Shown: piece by piece, positions 25,546 to 33,855 of the stretch | Layout: every line of letters begins with the position of its first letter | How positions within the stretch are numbered: position 1 is the first letter of the stretch | From: Pseudomonas folii | Lineage (GTDB): Bacteria; Pseudomonadota; Gammaproteobacteria; Pseudomonadales; Pseudomonadaceae | DNA length: 64,000 bases | Direction of reading: 5' to 3' | Assembly: GCF_014357575.1 (NCBI RefSeq) | Contig: NZ_JACONW010000005.1 | Location: 24,826 to 88,825, forward strand | Notes under the pieces: model-generated | Database searches by the model: none | Told to the model about the DNA's origin: nothing | Seen by the model: the letters and a program-made list of their open reading frames with translations, nothing else | Position numbers and translations under genes: made by a program

Positions 25546-26625
25546 TCAAACAGAAACATAATCAGCATTTACGGATGAGCCAGCAGTGAGTTCAGAGCCA
25601 AAGGCATCAGCGACCAAAAGCTTAAAATGGGAGTCACCCATTCGTTCGATAGGTAGCTGGCCTGAGTCGACGGCCTTGACTATCTGGGGTATGTGATAGT
25701 CCGAAAGCAGGTGCGATTGTCGGTAAACCATCGAATTGAAAAAAAAGTTAAGCCACAAGACTGCGGGACGTTAGCCAGTTGGTTATCGAAAGCGATGCTC
25801 ACCGTTCCGCTGAAAGCTTCAGGCCGGTCTTCGCTCCCCCAGATCAATGTCGGTTGAAGGCGCAGAAAGGTGAAGATCTGCTGCCAGTTTCCCTGCGACA
25901 CGAGCGCAGTCCAAATCGCTTTACCTTCCTGAGTCGACTCGACCAGTCCATGCGATTGCAGTTCGTCGAACACGGCGATGTTAGATGAAGGAATACCTTC
26001 AATCGATTGCGACAGCAGGTAGGCTCGCAGCTTATCCGTGACCGTTTTGCTGACAAGCCATAGGGCATCCTCGGTCAGCCATCCCGCGGCACCCGGCTGG
26101 TTGAGTTTCAGCTCGTGCTGGACCAGATGACGCAACCCGCTGATCAGGTGGTACTGCAGTGAAAGACTGTGCGCTTGTAATGCCTTGCTTGGGTTGCCGC
26201 CGATGTTCTGTGCGGTAGAAACGCGGTCGGCCTGCATCACCAACTCACCGAGCACGCCAGCGCGTTCGTACTGACCTGCCAGGACATATAACAGGCTAGC
26301 CCATAGTGGCGGAAAGCCACAAACTGCACGCGACCAGCTCCAGCCCATGGTCAAGCATGCCGCCGAGATACGCATGGTGGTGTGTCTCGCTGGCGGGGAG
26401 TTGCTGGACTTGTTCAGCGTAACGATGTATCGGATTTAAATAGAGCTGGCTGAACTGCGCGTGGGAGAGGGCGGTGTACTGCCATATGCGGTCTAGTAAC
26501 TGACGGCGGTGCTCCGCAGCCAACAAGCTGTCGGCCGATTCGATAGGCAGGTAACCTCCGACGACGTTGGCGGTCGGTGGCGGGGGGGGGCTTCTGCCTT
26601 TTGTGGCGAAACAGGCTGAGCATCG
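25546..26625 (-). pseudogene. MobH-type ICE relaxase (TraI) remnant
   Basis: Pieces of a MobH/TraI_2 relaxase lie in several frames. Near the 5' end are LLAAEHRRQLLDRIWQYTAL, FSQLYLNPIHRYAEQVQQLP and SETHHHAYLGGMLDHGLE; the HD-motif part is missing; and a later segment begins LAGQYERAGVLGELVMQADR and continues through TAQNIGGNPSKALQA and WLTEDALWLVSKTVTDKLRA to a changed C-terminus. At least two frameshifts, a large internal deletion and a run of 10 G near 26581-26590 are visible. The intact protein would nick the transfer origin of an ICE of the PFGI-1/clc type. This marks the element's conjugative ancestry. Confidence 0.75.
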
Positions 26626-26667
26626 TAATCTCCGGGAAATGGCTGGGAAAGTGGCCTTTTAGCTTTT

Positions 26668-27003
26668 TTGGATAGAACTCTTACCCTTGAGTCCCCATTC
26701 CCTTCCAACCCTTACCTGTTCTTTTGGCTCGTGTCCCTTTATGCGGCAATAGGGATATTGATTTTGCTAGGCATTGTTTTGTTGGTGGCTGGTACGGCAA
26801 AGACAAGAGTCGGTACACTGCGGTGCCTATTTTTGGGTCTTGCCATGAATCTCACTCACGCCACGCTCGTGCTGCTGCTCGCGGCACGTATCCATGGGAC
26901 CGACGAAGCCGTCAGGGCTTCAGCGAAGAGTGTGGTCAAGAAGTTGCCGCGCAGTAAACGCGATCTCGTGCGGCAGTTCCTTATGTCGTATGGCGTCCCA
27001 TAA
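26668..27003 (+). CDS. Small two-helix membrane protein, unknown
   Basis: I do not recognise this 111-residue frame. It starts at a TTG without a strong ribosome binding site and encodes two hydrophobic stretches (about 17-42 and 52-72) followed by a basic C-terminal tail (KSVVKKLPRSKRDLVRQF). It lies opposite the relaxase remnant and its last 28 codons overlap an ICE-gene fragment on the other strand, so it could itself be a remnant or spurious. Confidence 0.3.
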   Translation: MDRTLTLESPFPSNPYLFFWLVSLYAAIGILILLGIVLLVAGTAKTRVGTLRCLFLGLAMNLTHATLVLLLAARIHGTDEAVRASAKSVVKKLPRSKRDLVRQFLMSYGVP

Positions 27004-27198
27004 GATATCGAGTTTCTGGGCCAAGGATGGCCATTGCTTGAGTCTACTGCTTGGGCTACTCGGATTCGGATTCTCCTGAGTGATTAAGGATTCGAAATCC
27101 ATTAGTCCGCACCAGCGAATTGCTACCTCGATGGGACGGTAGAACAATTTTGCGTGGGGATGGGGCCAGCAGTATTCGTCCATAAAGCCATCCTGCAT
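26920..27198 (-). pseudogene. ICE-associated conserved protein, N-terminal fragment
   Basis: The frame starts MQDGFMDEYCWPHPHAKLFY and continues RPIEVAIRWCGLMDFESLI, which resembles a conserved hypothetical protein found next to relaxase genes in Pseudomonas ICEs, as I remember it. After about 75 residues (DILWDAIRHKELPH) the reading departs from that pattern and stops, suggesting truncation. Function unknown. Confidence 0.4.
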
Positions 27199-27803
27199 CC
27201 TTCAAGATGTCTGCGTCAGTCAGTCATGAGAGCACTGTTTCTTGTTCCAAGAGCAAACATTGATGGCTGAAAGTCGGGGCGCATCTCTACGTAGGCGAAA
27301 TTTCATGGCAACCCGAGCTGATTCTCAGATCGATTCGTTATCCTCATTAATCATTATTTATCGTATCTAAATTTGTCCAGCTTTCCTGACGAATGACCGT
27401 CCCAAGGCAACCTGCGCCTTTCCTGGGTTGAAGGCGTTTGAAAAAAAGGTTCCAGTTGAAAACTCAGGCGTTTCCGCGGGACTTTCGCTCACCTAGCACT
27501 CAACGAAAGCTTTCCCGCTAGCTCGCGCTGTGATTCTCTGAACGGTTCCAGATCGGCCCTCGGTCAGGCGGCCCGGCAGCTTGGCTACCGCTCAACTGGT
27601 CGTTAATTTCCATGCTCACCCTGATGCGTTCTGGACTCATTGCGACGAGTGGCCAGCTTGGCAGTAGGCCTCTTCCGCCCGCTTGTGGTGGCTTTGGCAA
27701 ATCGATTTCAGTTAATATTATTAATGGTTAATTGACATAACTACTTGCGCGGGCTAGCTTGAGCTCATCGGCAAAACACTGCAATCAACAACAGAGGTGT
27801 GAG
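27199..27803. promoter_or_regulatory. Upstream region and promoter of the ech operon with MarR box
   Basis: No gene is visible in this 605-base stretch. Near its end, AATGGTTAAT (27723-27732) overlaps a TTGACA -35 box (27732-27737), followed after 17 bases by TAGCTT (27755-27760). The same decamer forms half of a palindrome in front of the MarR gene (32702-32715), so this is the likely operator and promoter of the hydroxycinnamate operon. A further TTAATCATT lies at 27347-27355. Confidence 0.5.
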
Positions 27804-28634
27804 ATGAGTAAATACGACAATCGCTGGCACACAGTAATGGTAAACGTAGAGGGCGGTATCGCTTGGATAACGTTGAATCGCCCCGAAAAGCGCAATGCCA
27901 TGAGCCCGACCCTGAACAGGGAAATGCGTGACGTATTGGAGACTGTCGAGCAGGACCCAGAAGCTCAGGTGTTGGTTCTGACAGGCGCGGGCACTGCTTG
28001 GACGGCTGGTATGGATCTCAAGGAATACTTCCGGGAAGTAGACGGCGGTCCTGAAATTCTTCAAGAGAAGATTCGTCGTGATGCTTCTGAATGGCAGTGG
28101 AAGTTATTGCGCATGTACAGCAAACCGACAATCGCCATGGTCAACGGTTGGTGCTTTGGCGGTGGTTTTAGCCCGCTTGTGGCGTGCGATCTTGCGATCT
28201 GTGCGGATGAGGCGACCTTCGGCCTTTCCGAGATCAATTGGGGGATTCCACCGGGCAATCTGGTTAGCAAAGCGATGGCTGATACGGTCGGGCATAGGCA
28301 GTCGCTTTACTACATCATGACTGGCAACACCTTCAACGGTCAGAAGGCCGCCGAGATGGGCCTGGTCAACAAGAGCGTTCCGCTGTCGCAGTTGCGCGAA
28401 GAGGTGACCTTGCTGGCTCAGGACCTCTTAAACAAGAACCCGGTGATATTGCGCGCCGCCAAGCACGGCTTCAAGCGATGCCGTGAGCTAACGTGGGAGC
28501 AGAGTGAAGATTACCTGTACGCCAAGCTTGATCAGGCACAGCTACGAGATCCAGAGCACGGACGCGAGCAAGGTTTGAAACAGTTTCTGGACGACAAAAG
28601 CATCAAGCCAGGGCTGCAAGCTTATAAACGTTGA
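27804..28634 (+). CDS. ech: p-Hydroxycinnamoyl-CoA hydratase/lyase
   Basis: A 276-residue crotonase-fold enzyme, the same length as the Pseudomonas fluorescens hydroxycinnamoyl-CoA hydratase-lyase. The residues known for that enzyme are all in place: Ser123 in CFGGGFSPL, Glu143 in GLSEINWGIPPG and Tyr239 in SEDYLYAKL. It hydrates feruloyl-, caffeoyl- or p-coumaroyl-CoA and cleaves off acetyl-CoA, giving vanillin or the related aldehyde. GAGGTG precedes the ATG at 27804. First gene of an ech-vdh-fcs run, with a MarR-box promoter upstream. Confidence 0.95.
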   Translation: MSKYDNRWHTVMVNVEGGIAWITLNRPEKRNAMSPTLNREMRDVLETVEQDPEAQVLVLTGAGTAWTAGMDLKEYFREVDGGPEILQEKIRRDASEWQWKLLRMYSKPTIAMVNGWCFGGGFSPLVACDLAICADEATFGLSEINWGIPPGNLVSKAMADTVGHRQSLYYIMTGNTFNGQKAAEMGLVNKSVPLSQLREEVTLLAQDLLNKNPVILRAAKHGFKRCRELTWEQSEDYLYAKLDQAQLRDPEHGREQGLKQFLDDKSIKPGLQAYKR

Positions 28635-28714
28635 GCCTGATAGGCAGCGCGTTTCATTCACCAGGAGCGCGTATCGCCCTTTCTGACAATCAAAATAATA
28701 GAGGGAATACCCCC

Positions 28715-30163
28715 ATGTTTGACGTGCCGTTATTGATAGGTGGCCAGGCTCGCCCGGCCAGCGATGGCAAGACCTTCGAGCGTCGCCATCCTCTAAGCGG
28801 GGAAGTTGTTTCCAGGGTGGCCGCAGCGACAGTAGACGATGCCGATGCTGCCGTCAGCGCCGCAGAGGCTGCATTCCCTGCCTGGGCGGCGCTTGGGCCA
28901 GGAGAGCGCCGCAGTAGATTGTTACGTGCGGCTGATCTGGTACAAGCGCGCAGTCAAATGTTCGTGGACATGGCGGTTGAGACAGGCGCAATGAGCAACT
29001 GGTATGGTTTTAATGTAAAGCTAGCCGCCAATATACTGCGCGAAGCCGCCTCGATGACGACTCAGATCAATGGTCAGGTCATCCCTTCCGATGTGCCAGG
29101 CAGCTTTGCCATGGCTTTGCGTCAACCCTGCGGTGTGGTGCTCGGAATCGCGCCTTGGAATGCGCCTGTCATCCTTGCCACTCGAGCCATCGCTATGCCG
29201 TTGGCCTGTGGCAACACCGTCGTTCTCAAGTCTTCCGAGTCGAGCCCCGCAGTGCATCGACTGATGGGGCAAGTGCTGCATGAGGCGGGATTGGGCGATG
29301 GTGTGGTCAATATCATCAGCAACGCGCCTCAGGATGCGGCAGCTATCGTCGAGCGTTTGATCGCTAATCCGGCGGTGCGTCGTGTCAACTTTACCGGCTC
29401 TACCCATGTAGGGCGAATTGTAGGTGAGTTGTCGGCACGTCACTTAAAGCCAGCGTTGCTGGAGTTGGGCGGTAAGGCACCCCTGTTGGTGCTTGATGAT
29501 GCAGACCTGGACGCGGCGGTTGGAGCTGCTGCGTTTGGCGCCTACTTCAATCAGGGGCAAATATGCATGTCCACCGAGCGGTTGATCGTAGATCAGCGGA
29601 TTGCCGATGTCTTTATCGAAAAACTGGTGCATAAGGTCGCGACTTTACGCGCTGGTGATCCTGACGCTGCTGACTCGGTCCTGGGATCGTTGATCGACGC
29701 TTCGGCAGGGCAGCGCATCAAGGTTTTAGTTGATGACGCACTCAGCAAGGGCGCGCGGCTACTGATTGGAGGACAAGTTGAGGGCAGTGTCATGCAACCA
29801 ACCTTGCTTGACGGCGTTACCGACCGCATGCGGCTATATCGAGACGAGTCGTTCGGCCCGGTTGCGGTCGTGTTGCGCGGGGAGGGCGACGAGGCGCTAC
29901 TTTCGCTAGCCAATGATTCCTCGTTCGGGCTTTCGTCCGCTATTTTCAGTCGTGACACCAGCCGGGCTCTCGCGCTTGCCCAGCGGCTTGAATCAGGCAT
30001 CTGTCACATTAATGGCCCGACGGTACACGATGAGGCGCAGATGCCGTTTGGAGGCGTCAAAGCCAGTGGTTATGGAAGTTTTGGCGGCAGTGCTTCTATC
30101 GAGCATTTCACCCAATTGCGCTGGGTGACTTTGCAAAACGGCCCTCGTCATTACCCGATCTGA
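28715..30163 (+). CDS. vdh: Vanillin dehydrogenase
   Basis: A 482-residue aldehyde dehydrogenase. The cofactor region GIAPWNAPVILATRAIAMPL, the general-base Glu in LLELGGKAPLLVL and the nucleophilic Cys in FNQGQICMSTERL are present. Between ech and fcs it oxidises vanillin (or 4-hydroxybenzaldehyde, protocatechualdehyde) to the acid with NAD+. The frame is open to 28631, but GAGGGAA lies before the ATG at 28715, which begins the homology (MFDVPLLIGGQARPA). It follows ech by 80 bases in the same direction. Confidence 0.93.
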   Translation: MFDVPLLIGGQARPASDGKTFERRHPLSGEVVSRVAAATVDDADAAVSAAEAAFPAWAALGPGERRSRLLRAADLVQARSQMFVDMAVETGAMSNWYGFNVKLAANILREAASMTTQINGQVIPSDVPGSFAMALRQPCGVVLGIAPWNAPVILATRAIAMPLACGNTVVLKSSESSPAVHRLMGQVLHEAGLGDGVVNIISNAPQDAAAIVERLIANPAVRRVNFTGSTHVGRIVGELSARHLKPALLELGGKAPLLVLDDADLDAAVGAAAFGAYFNQGQICMSTERLIVDQRIADVFIEKLVHKVATLRAGDPDAADSVLGSLIDASAGQRIKVLVDDALSKGARLLIGGQVEGSVMQPTLLDGVTDRMRLYRDESFGPVAVVLRGEGDEALLSLANDSSFGLSSAIFSRDTSRALALAQRLESGICHINGPTVHDEAQMPFGGVKASGYGSFGGSASIEHFTQLRWVTLQNGPRHYPI

Positions 30164-30269
30164 AGGGCATATCCCTGACCAACAATAACAAAAGGGCGTT
30201 AGCCCATATCGCGGCCTTTTACAGACTTTAATTTGGAGTCGGGGCACGCGCCTTGCTAAAGGACAGTGC

Positions 30270-32141
30270 ATGAACAATAAGTCCAGCATCACAACATCCT
30301 CAGACCAGGTTGGTAATCTGCGCGATGTCGCCGTGGGTAGGCCCCAGGTAGAGATTCGAATCGACGGCAATGTGATGCACCTGCAAGCCGTCGAGCCTTT
30401 GCAGGATTATCCAGATCGATGGCTTGATCGCTTGGTCCACTGGGCCGAGGTCCGGCCGCATCAAACATTTGTTGCTCAGCGTGATGCTCAGGGCCATTGG
30501 CAGCACATCACCTACGTGCAAATGCTCCAGCGCACTCGTCAAATCGCTCAGGCGTTGTTGAGTTTCGGTTTGTCTGCCGAGCGGCCGCTGGTGATGCTTT
30601 CCGGTAATGATCTGCAGCATTTGCAACTGGCCTGTGGCGCGATGTATGCCGGGATTCCCTACTGCCCGGTGTCGCCAGCCTATTCGCTGGTGTCCAAGGA
30701 CTTTTGCAAACTGCGACATGTAGTCGAGACGTTGGAGCCGGGGCTGGTGTTCGCGGCCGACGAGCGCTTTGCCGATGCAATCAGAGCGGTGATTGCGAGT
30801 GACGTTCCGCTGATTTTGACGCAGGGGCATCTGGTCGAGCGACGCTGCGTGACATTTGAAAGCTTGCTGGAGTTTTCTGATGTTACCGATGCGCAGGCGG
30901 CCTTTGCCTTGACCGGTCCTGACAGCATTGCCAAATTCCTTTTCACCTCGGGTTCGACCAGCGTGCCCAAGGCGGTGATTACCACCCAGCGCATGCTCTG
31001 CGCCAATCAGCAGATGCTCCTGCAAACGTTTCCTGTGTTCGCCCAAGAGCCACCGGTGCTTGTGGATTGGCTGCCCTGGAACCATACCTTCGGTGGCAGT
31101 CACAACGTAGGTATTGTGCTCTACAACGGCGGAAGCCTTTACATTGATGACGGCAAACCCACGCCTCAGTTGTTCAGCGAAACTCTGCGTAACTTGAAAG
31201 ATATTTCGCCCACAGCGTACTTGACCGTACCCAGGGGCTGGGAAGAGTTGGTTACGGCGCTGGAGCTGGACAGTGATTTACGTGAGCGTTTTTTTGCTCG
31301 GGTGAAGCTGTTTTTCTTTGCCGGAGCGGGACTCTCTCAAGCCGTCTGGGATCGACTGGAGCAGGTATCGATTGCCCATTGTGGCGAGCGAATACGGATC
31401 ATGGCGGGGTTGGGCATGACCGAGACTTCTCCCTGTTGTACGTTTACCACCGGGCCTCTTTCGGTGGCCGGTTATGTTGGCTTACCTGCCCCGGGTTGCG
31501 AGGTCAAGTTGGTGCCTGTCGACGGCAAACTGGAGGCCCGCTATCGTGGCCCGCATGTTATGCCCGGTTATTGGCGTTCAGTGCAGCAGACCAAAACGGC
31601 GTTCGACGAAGAGGGCTATTACTGCTCCGGGGACGCCCTTAAATTGGCGGATTCGCAAGATCCACAGCTGGGCCTGATGTTCGATGGGCGCATCGCCGAG
31701 GACTTCAAATTGTCTTCGGGAGTATTCGTCAGCGTCGGTCCTATGCGCACCCGAGTGATACTGCAGGGTGCTCCTTATATTCATGATGTCGTCGTGGTGG
31801 GGCCGGACCGAGACAAGCTGGGTTTGTTGATCTTTCCCCGGCTGCCGGAGTGTCGTGACTTGGCCGGCCTCACTGCTTCGGCCCGCGTAGACGAAGTGCT
31901 GGCTTGCGATACTGTGCGTGAATGGTTGCGGCAACTGCTGGCGACATTGAATGAGCAAGCCACTGGCAGTGCCAGCCGTCTGGACTGGGCTTGCCTGTTG
32001 GTTGAGGGGCCATCAATCGACAGCGGTGAAATCACCGATAAGGGCTCGATTAATCAGCGCGCTGTATTGCAATGTCGTGCAGACAAAATTGACGCGCTTT
32101 ATGCAGGGCGTGACTTGAGTCTGCTCAAGGCTGAGTACTGA
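30270..32141 (+). CDS. fcs: Feruloyl-CoA synthetase
   Basis: A 623-residue acyl-CoA ligase of the ANL superfamily. The P-loop-like LFTSGSTSVPKAVITT (near residue 228), the GLGMTETSP motif and the GMTET-to-DGR(I/A)ED segment (FDGRIAEDFKLSSG) are those of feruloyl-CoA synthetases. It activates ferulate, p-coumarate and caffeate with ATP and CoA, supplying ech. AAGGA precedes the ATG. The operon lacks the beta-oxidation genes seen in some other Pseudomonas clusters, so cleavage by the ech lyase is the route here. No vanAB demethylase is in the window. Confidence 0.93.
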   Translation: MNNKSSITTSSDQVGNLRDVAVGRPQVEIRIDGNVMHLQAVEPLQDYPDRWLDRLVHWAEVRPHQTFVAQRDAQGHWQHITYVQMLQRTRQIAQALLSFGLSAERPLVMLSGNDLQHLQLACGAMYAGIPYCPVSPAYSLVSKDFCKLRHVVETLEPGLVFAADERFADAIRAVIASDVPLILTQGHLVERRCVTFESLLEFSDVTDAQAAFALTGPDSIAKFLFTSGSTSVPKAVITTQRMLCANQQMLLQTFPVFAQEPPVLVDWLPWNHTFGGSHNVGIVLYNGGSLYIDDGKPTPQLFSETLRNLKDISPTAYLTVPRGWEELVTALELDSDLRERFFARVKLFFFAGAGLSQAVWDRLEQVSIAHCGERIRIMAGLGMTETSPCCTFTTGPLSVAGYVGLPAPGCEVKLVPVDGKLEARYRGPHVMPGYWRSVQQTKTAFDEEGYYCSGDALKLADSQDPQLGLMFDGRIAEDFKLSSGVFVSVGPMRTRVILQGAPYIHDVVVVGPDRDKLGLLIFPRLPECRDLAGLTASARVDEVLACDTVREWLRQLLATLNEQATGSASRLDWACLLVEGPSIDSGEITDKGSINQRAVLQCRADKIDALYAGRDLSLLKAEY

Positions 32142-32196
32142 AAATCATACTGGGGGTAAACCAGAAAAGCGCCTGTAATCTTGCCAGGGGGAGCCC

Positions 32197-32682
32197 TTAA
32201 GCCTCGGTTCCCGGCTGGTAGATCTTTTGCAGCAGGCCGAGCAATTGTGCCCGCTCCTGAGGGGTGAGATTGCCAGTGGCTGCGACATCACTCTGCGCTG
32301 CCACCTGCTTCAGATGCTTGAGCAGGGTTTCACCCGCCTTGCTCAAGTACAGCCCATAAGAACGTTTGTCCACCTTGCTGCGCACTCGCAACGCCAATCC
32401 CAAAGCTTCCAGCTTATTGAGCATGGGCACCACCTGCGGCGGATCAATCGCCAATTTTCGGGCCAGATCGGTTTGGGTGGGGCCGTCGTTCTGGCCGATA
32501 ATTGCCAGCGCCGAAAACTGTGCAGGACGTAAATCATGCTCGGCCAATTGCTCGACCAGATGCTGAAATACCTGAATCTGTGCCCGGCGCAGTGCATAGC
32601 CGATCAGTTCGTCGAGCACTATCTCTGAATCGCCCGCCTGTGTAGAAGCCGCTTCCAAAGCAGGGTCGCTGTATTTGGCCAT
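32197..32682 (-). CDS. MarR-family repressor of the ferulate operon
   Basis: A 161-residue winged-helix regulator of the MarR family: LRPAQFSALAIIGQNDGPTQTDLARKLAIDPPQVVPMLNKLEALGL covers the helix-turn-helix and KVDKRSYGLYLSKAG the wing. In Pseudomonas a MarR protein (FerR/FerC-like) represses hydroxycinnamate genes and is released by the CoA thioester; this gene, convergent with fcs, is placed accordingly. Its own promoter has a palindrome of the same motif seen before ech. The true start is ATG 32682, next to an in-frame TTG. Confidence 0.9.
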   Translation of the reverse strand: MAKYSDPALEAASTQAGDSEIVLDELIGYALRRAQIQVFQHLVEQLAEHDLRPAQFSALAIIGQNDGPTQTDLARKLAIDPPQVVPMLNKLEALGLALRVRSKVDKRSYGLYLSKAGETLLKHLKQVAAQSDVAATGNLTPQERAQLLGLLQKIYQPGTEA

Positions 32683-32701
32683 CAAGAAACAACCGATAAT
32701 A

Positions 32702-32715
32702 AATGGTTAATCATT
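32702..32715. promoter_or_regulatory. Candidate MarR operator
   Basis: AATGGTTAATCATT is a 14-bp near-palindrome (one mismatched pair) 20 bases upstream of the MarR gene. Its left half repeats exactly in the ech promoter at 27723-27732. Shared sequence at two targets of one regulator supports autoregulation and control of ech-vdh-fcs. Confidence 0.5.
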
Positions 32716-32755
32716 GTAACTATTTCTTCCCGCGCATTGATACTGATAAACGTCG

Positions 32756-33679
32756 TCAGGTGACTTCTGGCTGGCCCTGTTCATTGGCCACTTCATGGAA
32801 CAGGTTGCGCATCCAGCGATGAGCCGGGTCGCCGTCGAGAAACTTGTTCCATTGGGTAAACTCCCGCAGCACCGGAAGCTTGACAGGCAGGGGTAATACC
32901 TTTAGCGGCAGGTAGGTGCAATACAGGGCGGCCAGACGCGTTTGCATCACCGCAATGCGGTGAGTGCCTACCAGCAAGTGGGGCAATGTATTGAAACTGC
33001 TGGTGGTCAGTTCCACTCGGCGCGACTTGCCATAACGCCTCAGAAACTCTTCATCAAAACTGGGCGCCCTGGCGCTACCGAAATTCACTGCAACATGCCC
33101 AAGTTCCAGATACTGGGCGAGGGTGATGTGCTCCCCGACCTCGGGATTGTCACGCCAGACGACGCATTGGTAGCTGTCTTCGAACAGCAACGCCTTTGGG
33201 TGCAAGTCTGAAAGGTAATGATCCGGCATGATCACGAAATCAACTTCCGCTTGGGTGAGCATGTCGTTGTAGTGATTGGCGGTAGGCTGGATATCGAGGG
33301 AAATATGCGGTGCTTGCTCTTGTAGACGTTGCGCCACAGGACTCAGAAACACGGTGGTTACAAAGTCCGAAGCAACAATCTTGAAGTGTCTTTTACAGGT
33401 CAATGGGTCGAATTCGGGCTTGTTGACGATGGTTGACTGAATATCCAGCAACACGCGCCTAACGGGCTCCGCCAGGCTTTGGGCCAACGGCGTAGGCAGC
33501 ATCTTGCGCCCAACCTGGACCAGCAATTCATCGGCGAAATACTCACGTAATCGCGCCAGCAGTCCACTGGCCGCGGACTGACTGACATTCAGCCGCTTTG
33601 CCGCACGAGTGATGTTTTGCTCGGTGAGCAAAGTGTCCAGCACTACCAGCAGATTCAAATCCAGATGATGGAAACGCAT
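32756..33679 (-). CDS. LysR-family regulator, NodD/NahR branch
   Basis: A 307-residue LysR regulator. The N-terminus MRFHHLDLNLLVVLDTLLTEQNITRAAKRLNVSQSAASGLLARLR is the pattern of the NodD/NahR/SyrM group, which often responds to aromatic compounds. It is divergent from the DUF1302-DUF1329-YCF48-RND genes. Two direct GGATGCAT repeats lie between them (33724-33731 and 33755-33762). It most likely activates that transport set. Confidence 0.9.
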   Translation of the reverse strand: MRFHHLDLNLLVVLDTLLTEQNITRAAKRLNVSQSAASGLLARLREYFADELLVQVGRKMLPTPLAQSLAEPVRRVLLDIQSTIVNKPEFDPLTCKRHFKIVASDFVTTVFLSPVAQRLQEQAPHISLDIQPTANHYNDMLTQAEVDFVIMPDHYLSDLHPKALLFEDSYQCVVWRDNPEVGEHITLAQYLELGHVAVNFGSARAPSFDEEFLRRYGKSRRVELTTSSFNTLPHLLVGTHRIAVMQTRLAALYCTYLPLKVLPLPVKLPVLREFTQWNKFLDGDPAHRWMRNLFHEVANEQGQPEVT

Positions 33680-33723
33680 CGTAACGACCTCCCGTGGTGG
33701 TGTCTCTTTGTATCACTATTTTT

Positions 33724-33762
33724 GGATGCATGGCATCTGAACAATCGATTATCGGGATGCAT
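33724..33762. promoter_or_regulatory. Candidate LysR activator sites upstream of DUF1302 gene
   Basis: GGATGCAT occurs twice (33724-33731, 33755-33762), 31 bases apart, about three helical turns. The first copy is part of a perfect 5-3-5 palindrome GATGC-ATG-GCATC. Spaced half-sites of this kind are usual for LysR activators; the repeat is seen, the binding is inferred. Confidence 0.4.
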
Positions 33763-33855
33763 ATAAAGCTGCCTATGATCATTCCAGTGAGCGCCAAGGC
33801 CGTCGCTCTCACAAAACCTTTCAAGACAAAAATAACAAGTCAGAGGTTGCGATTG

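Noticed and set aside
26581..26590. Run of G near the relaxase remnant as a phase-variation tract
   Set aside because: The gene it lies in is already disrupted at several places, so slippage could not restore it; treated as part of the decay.
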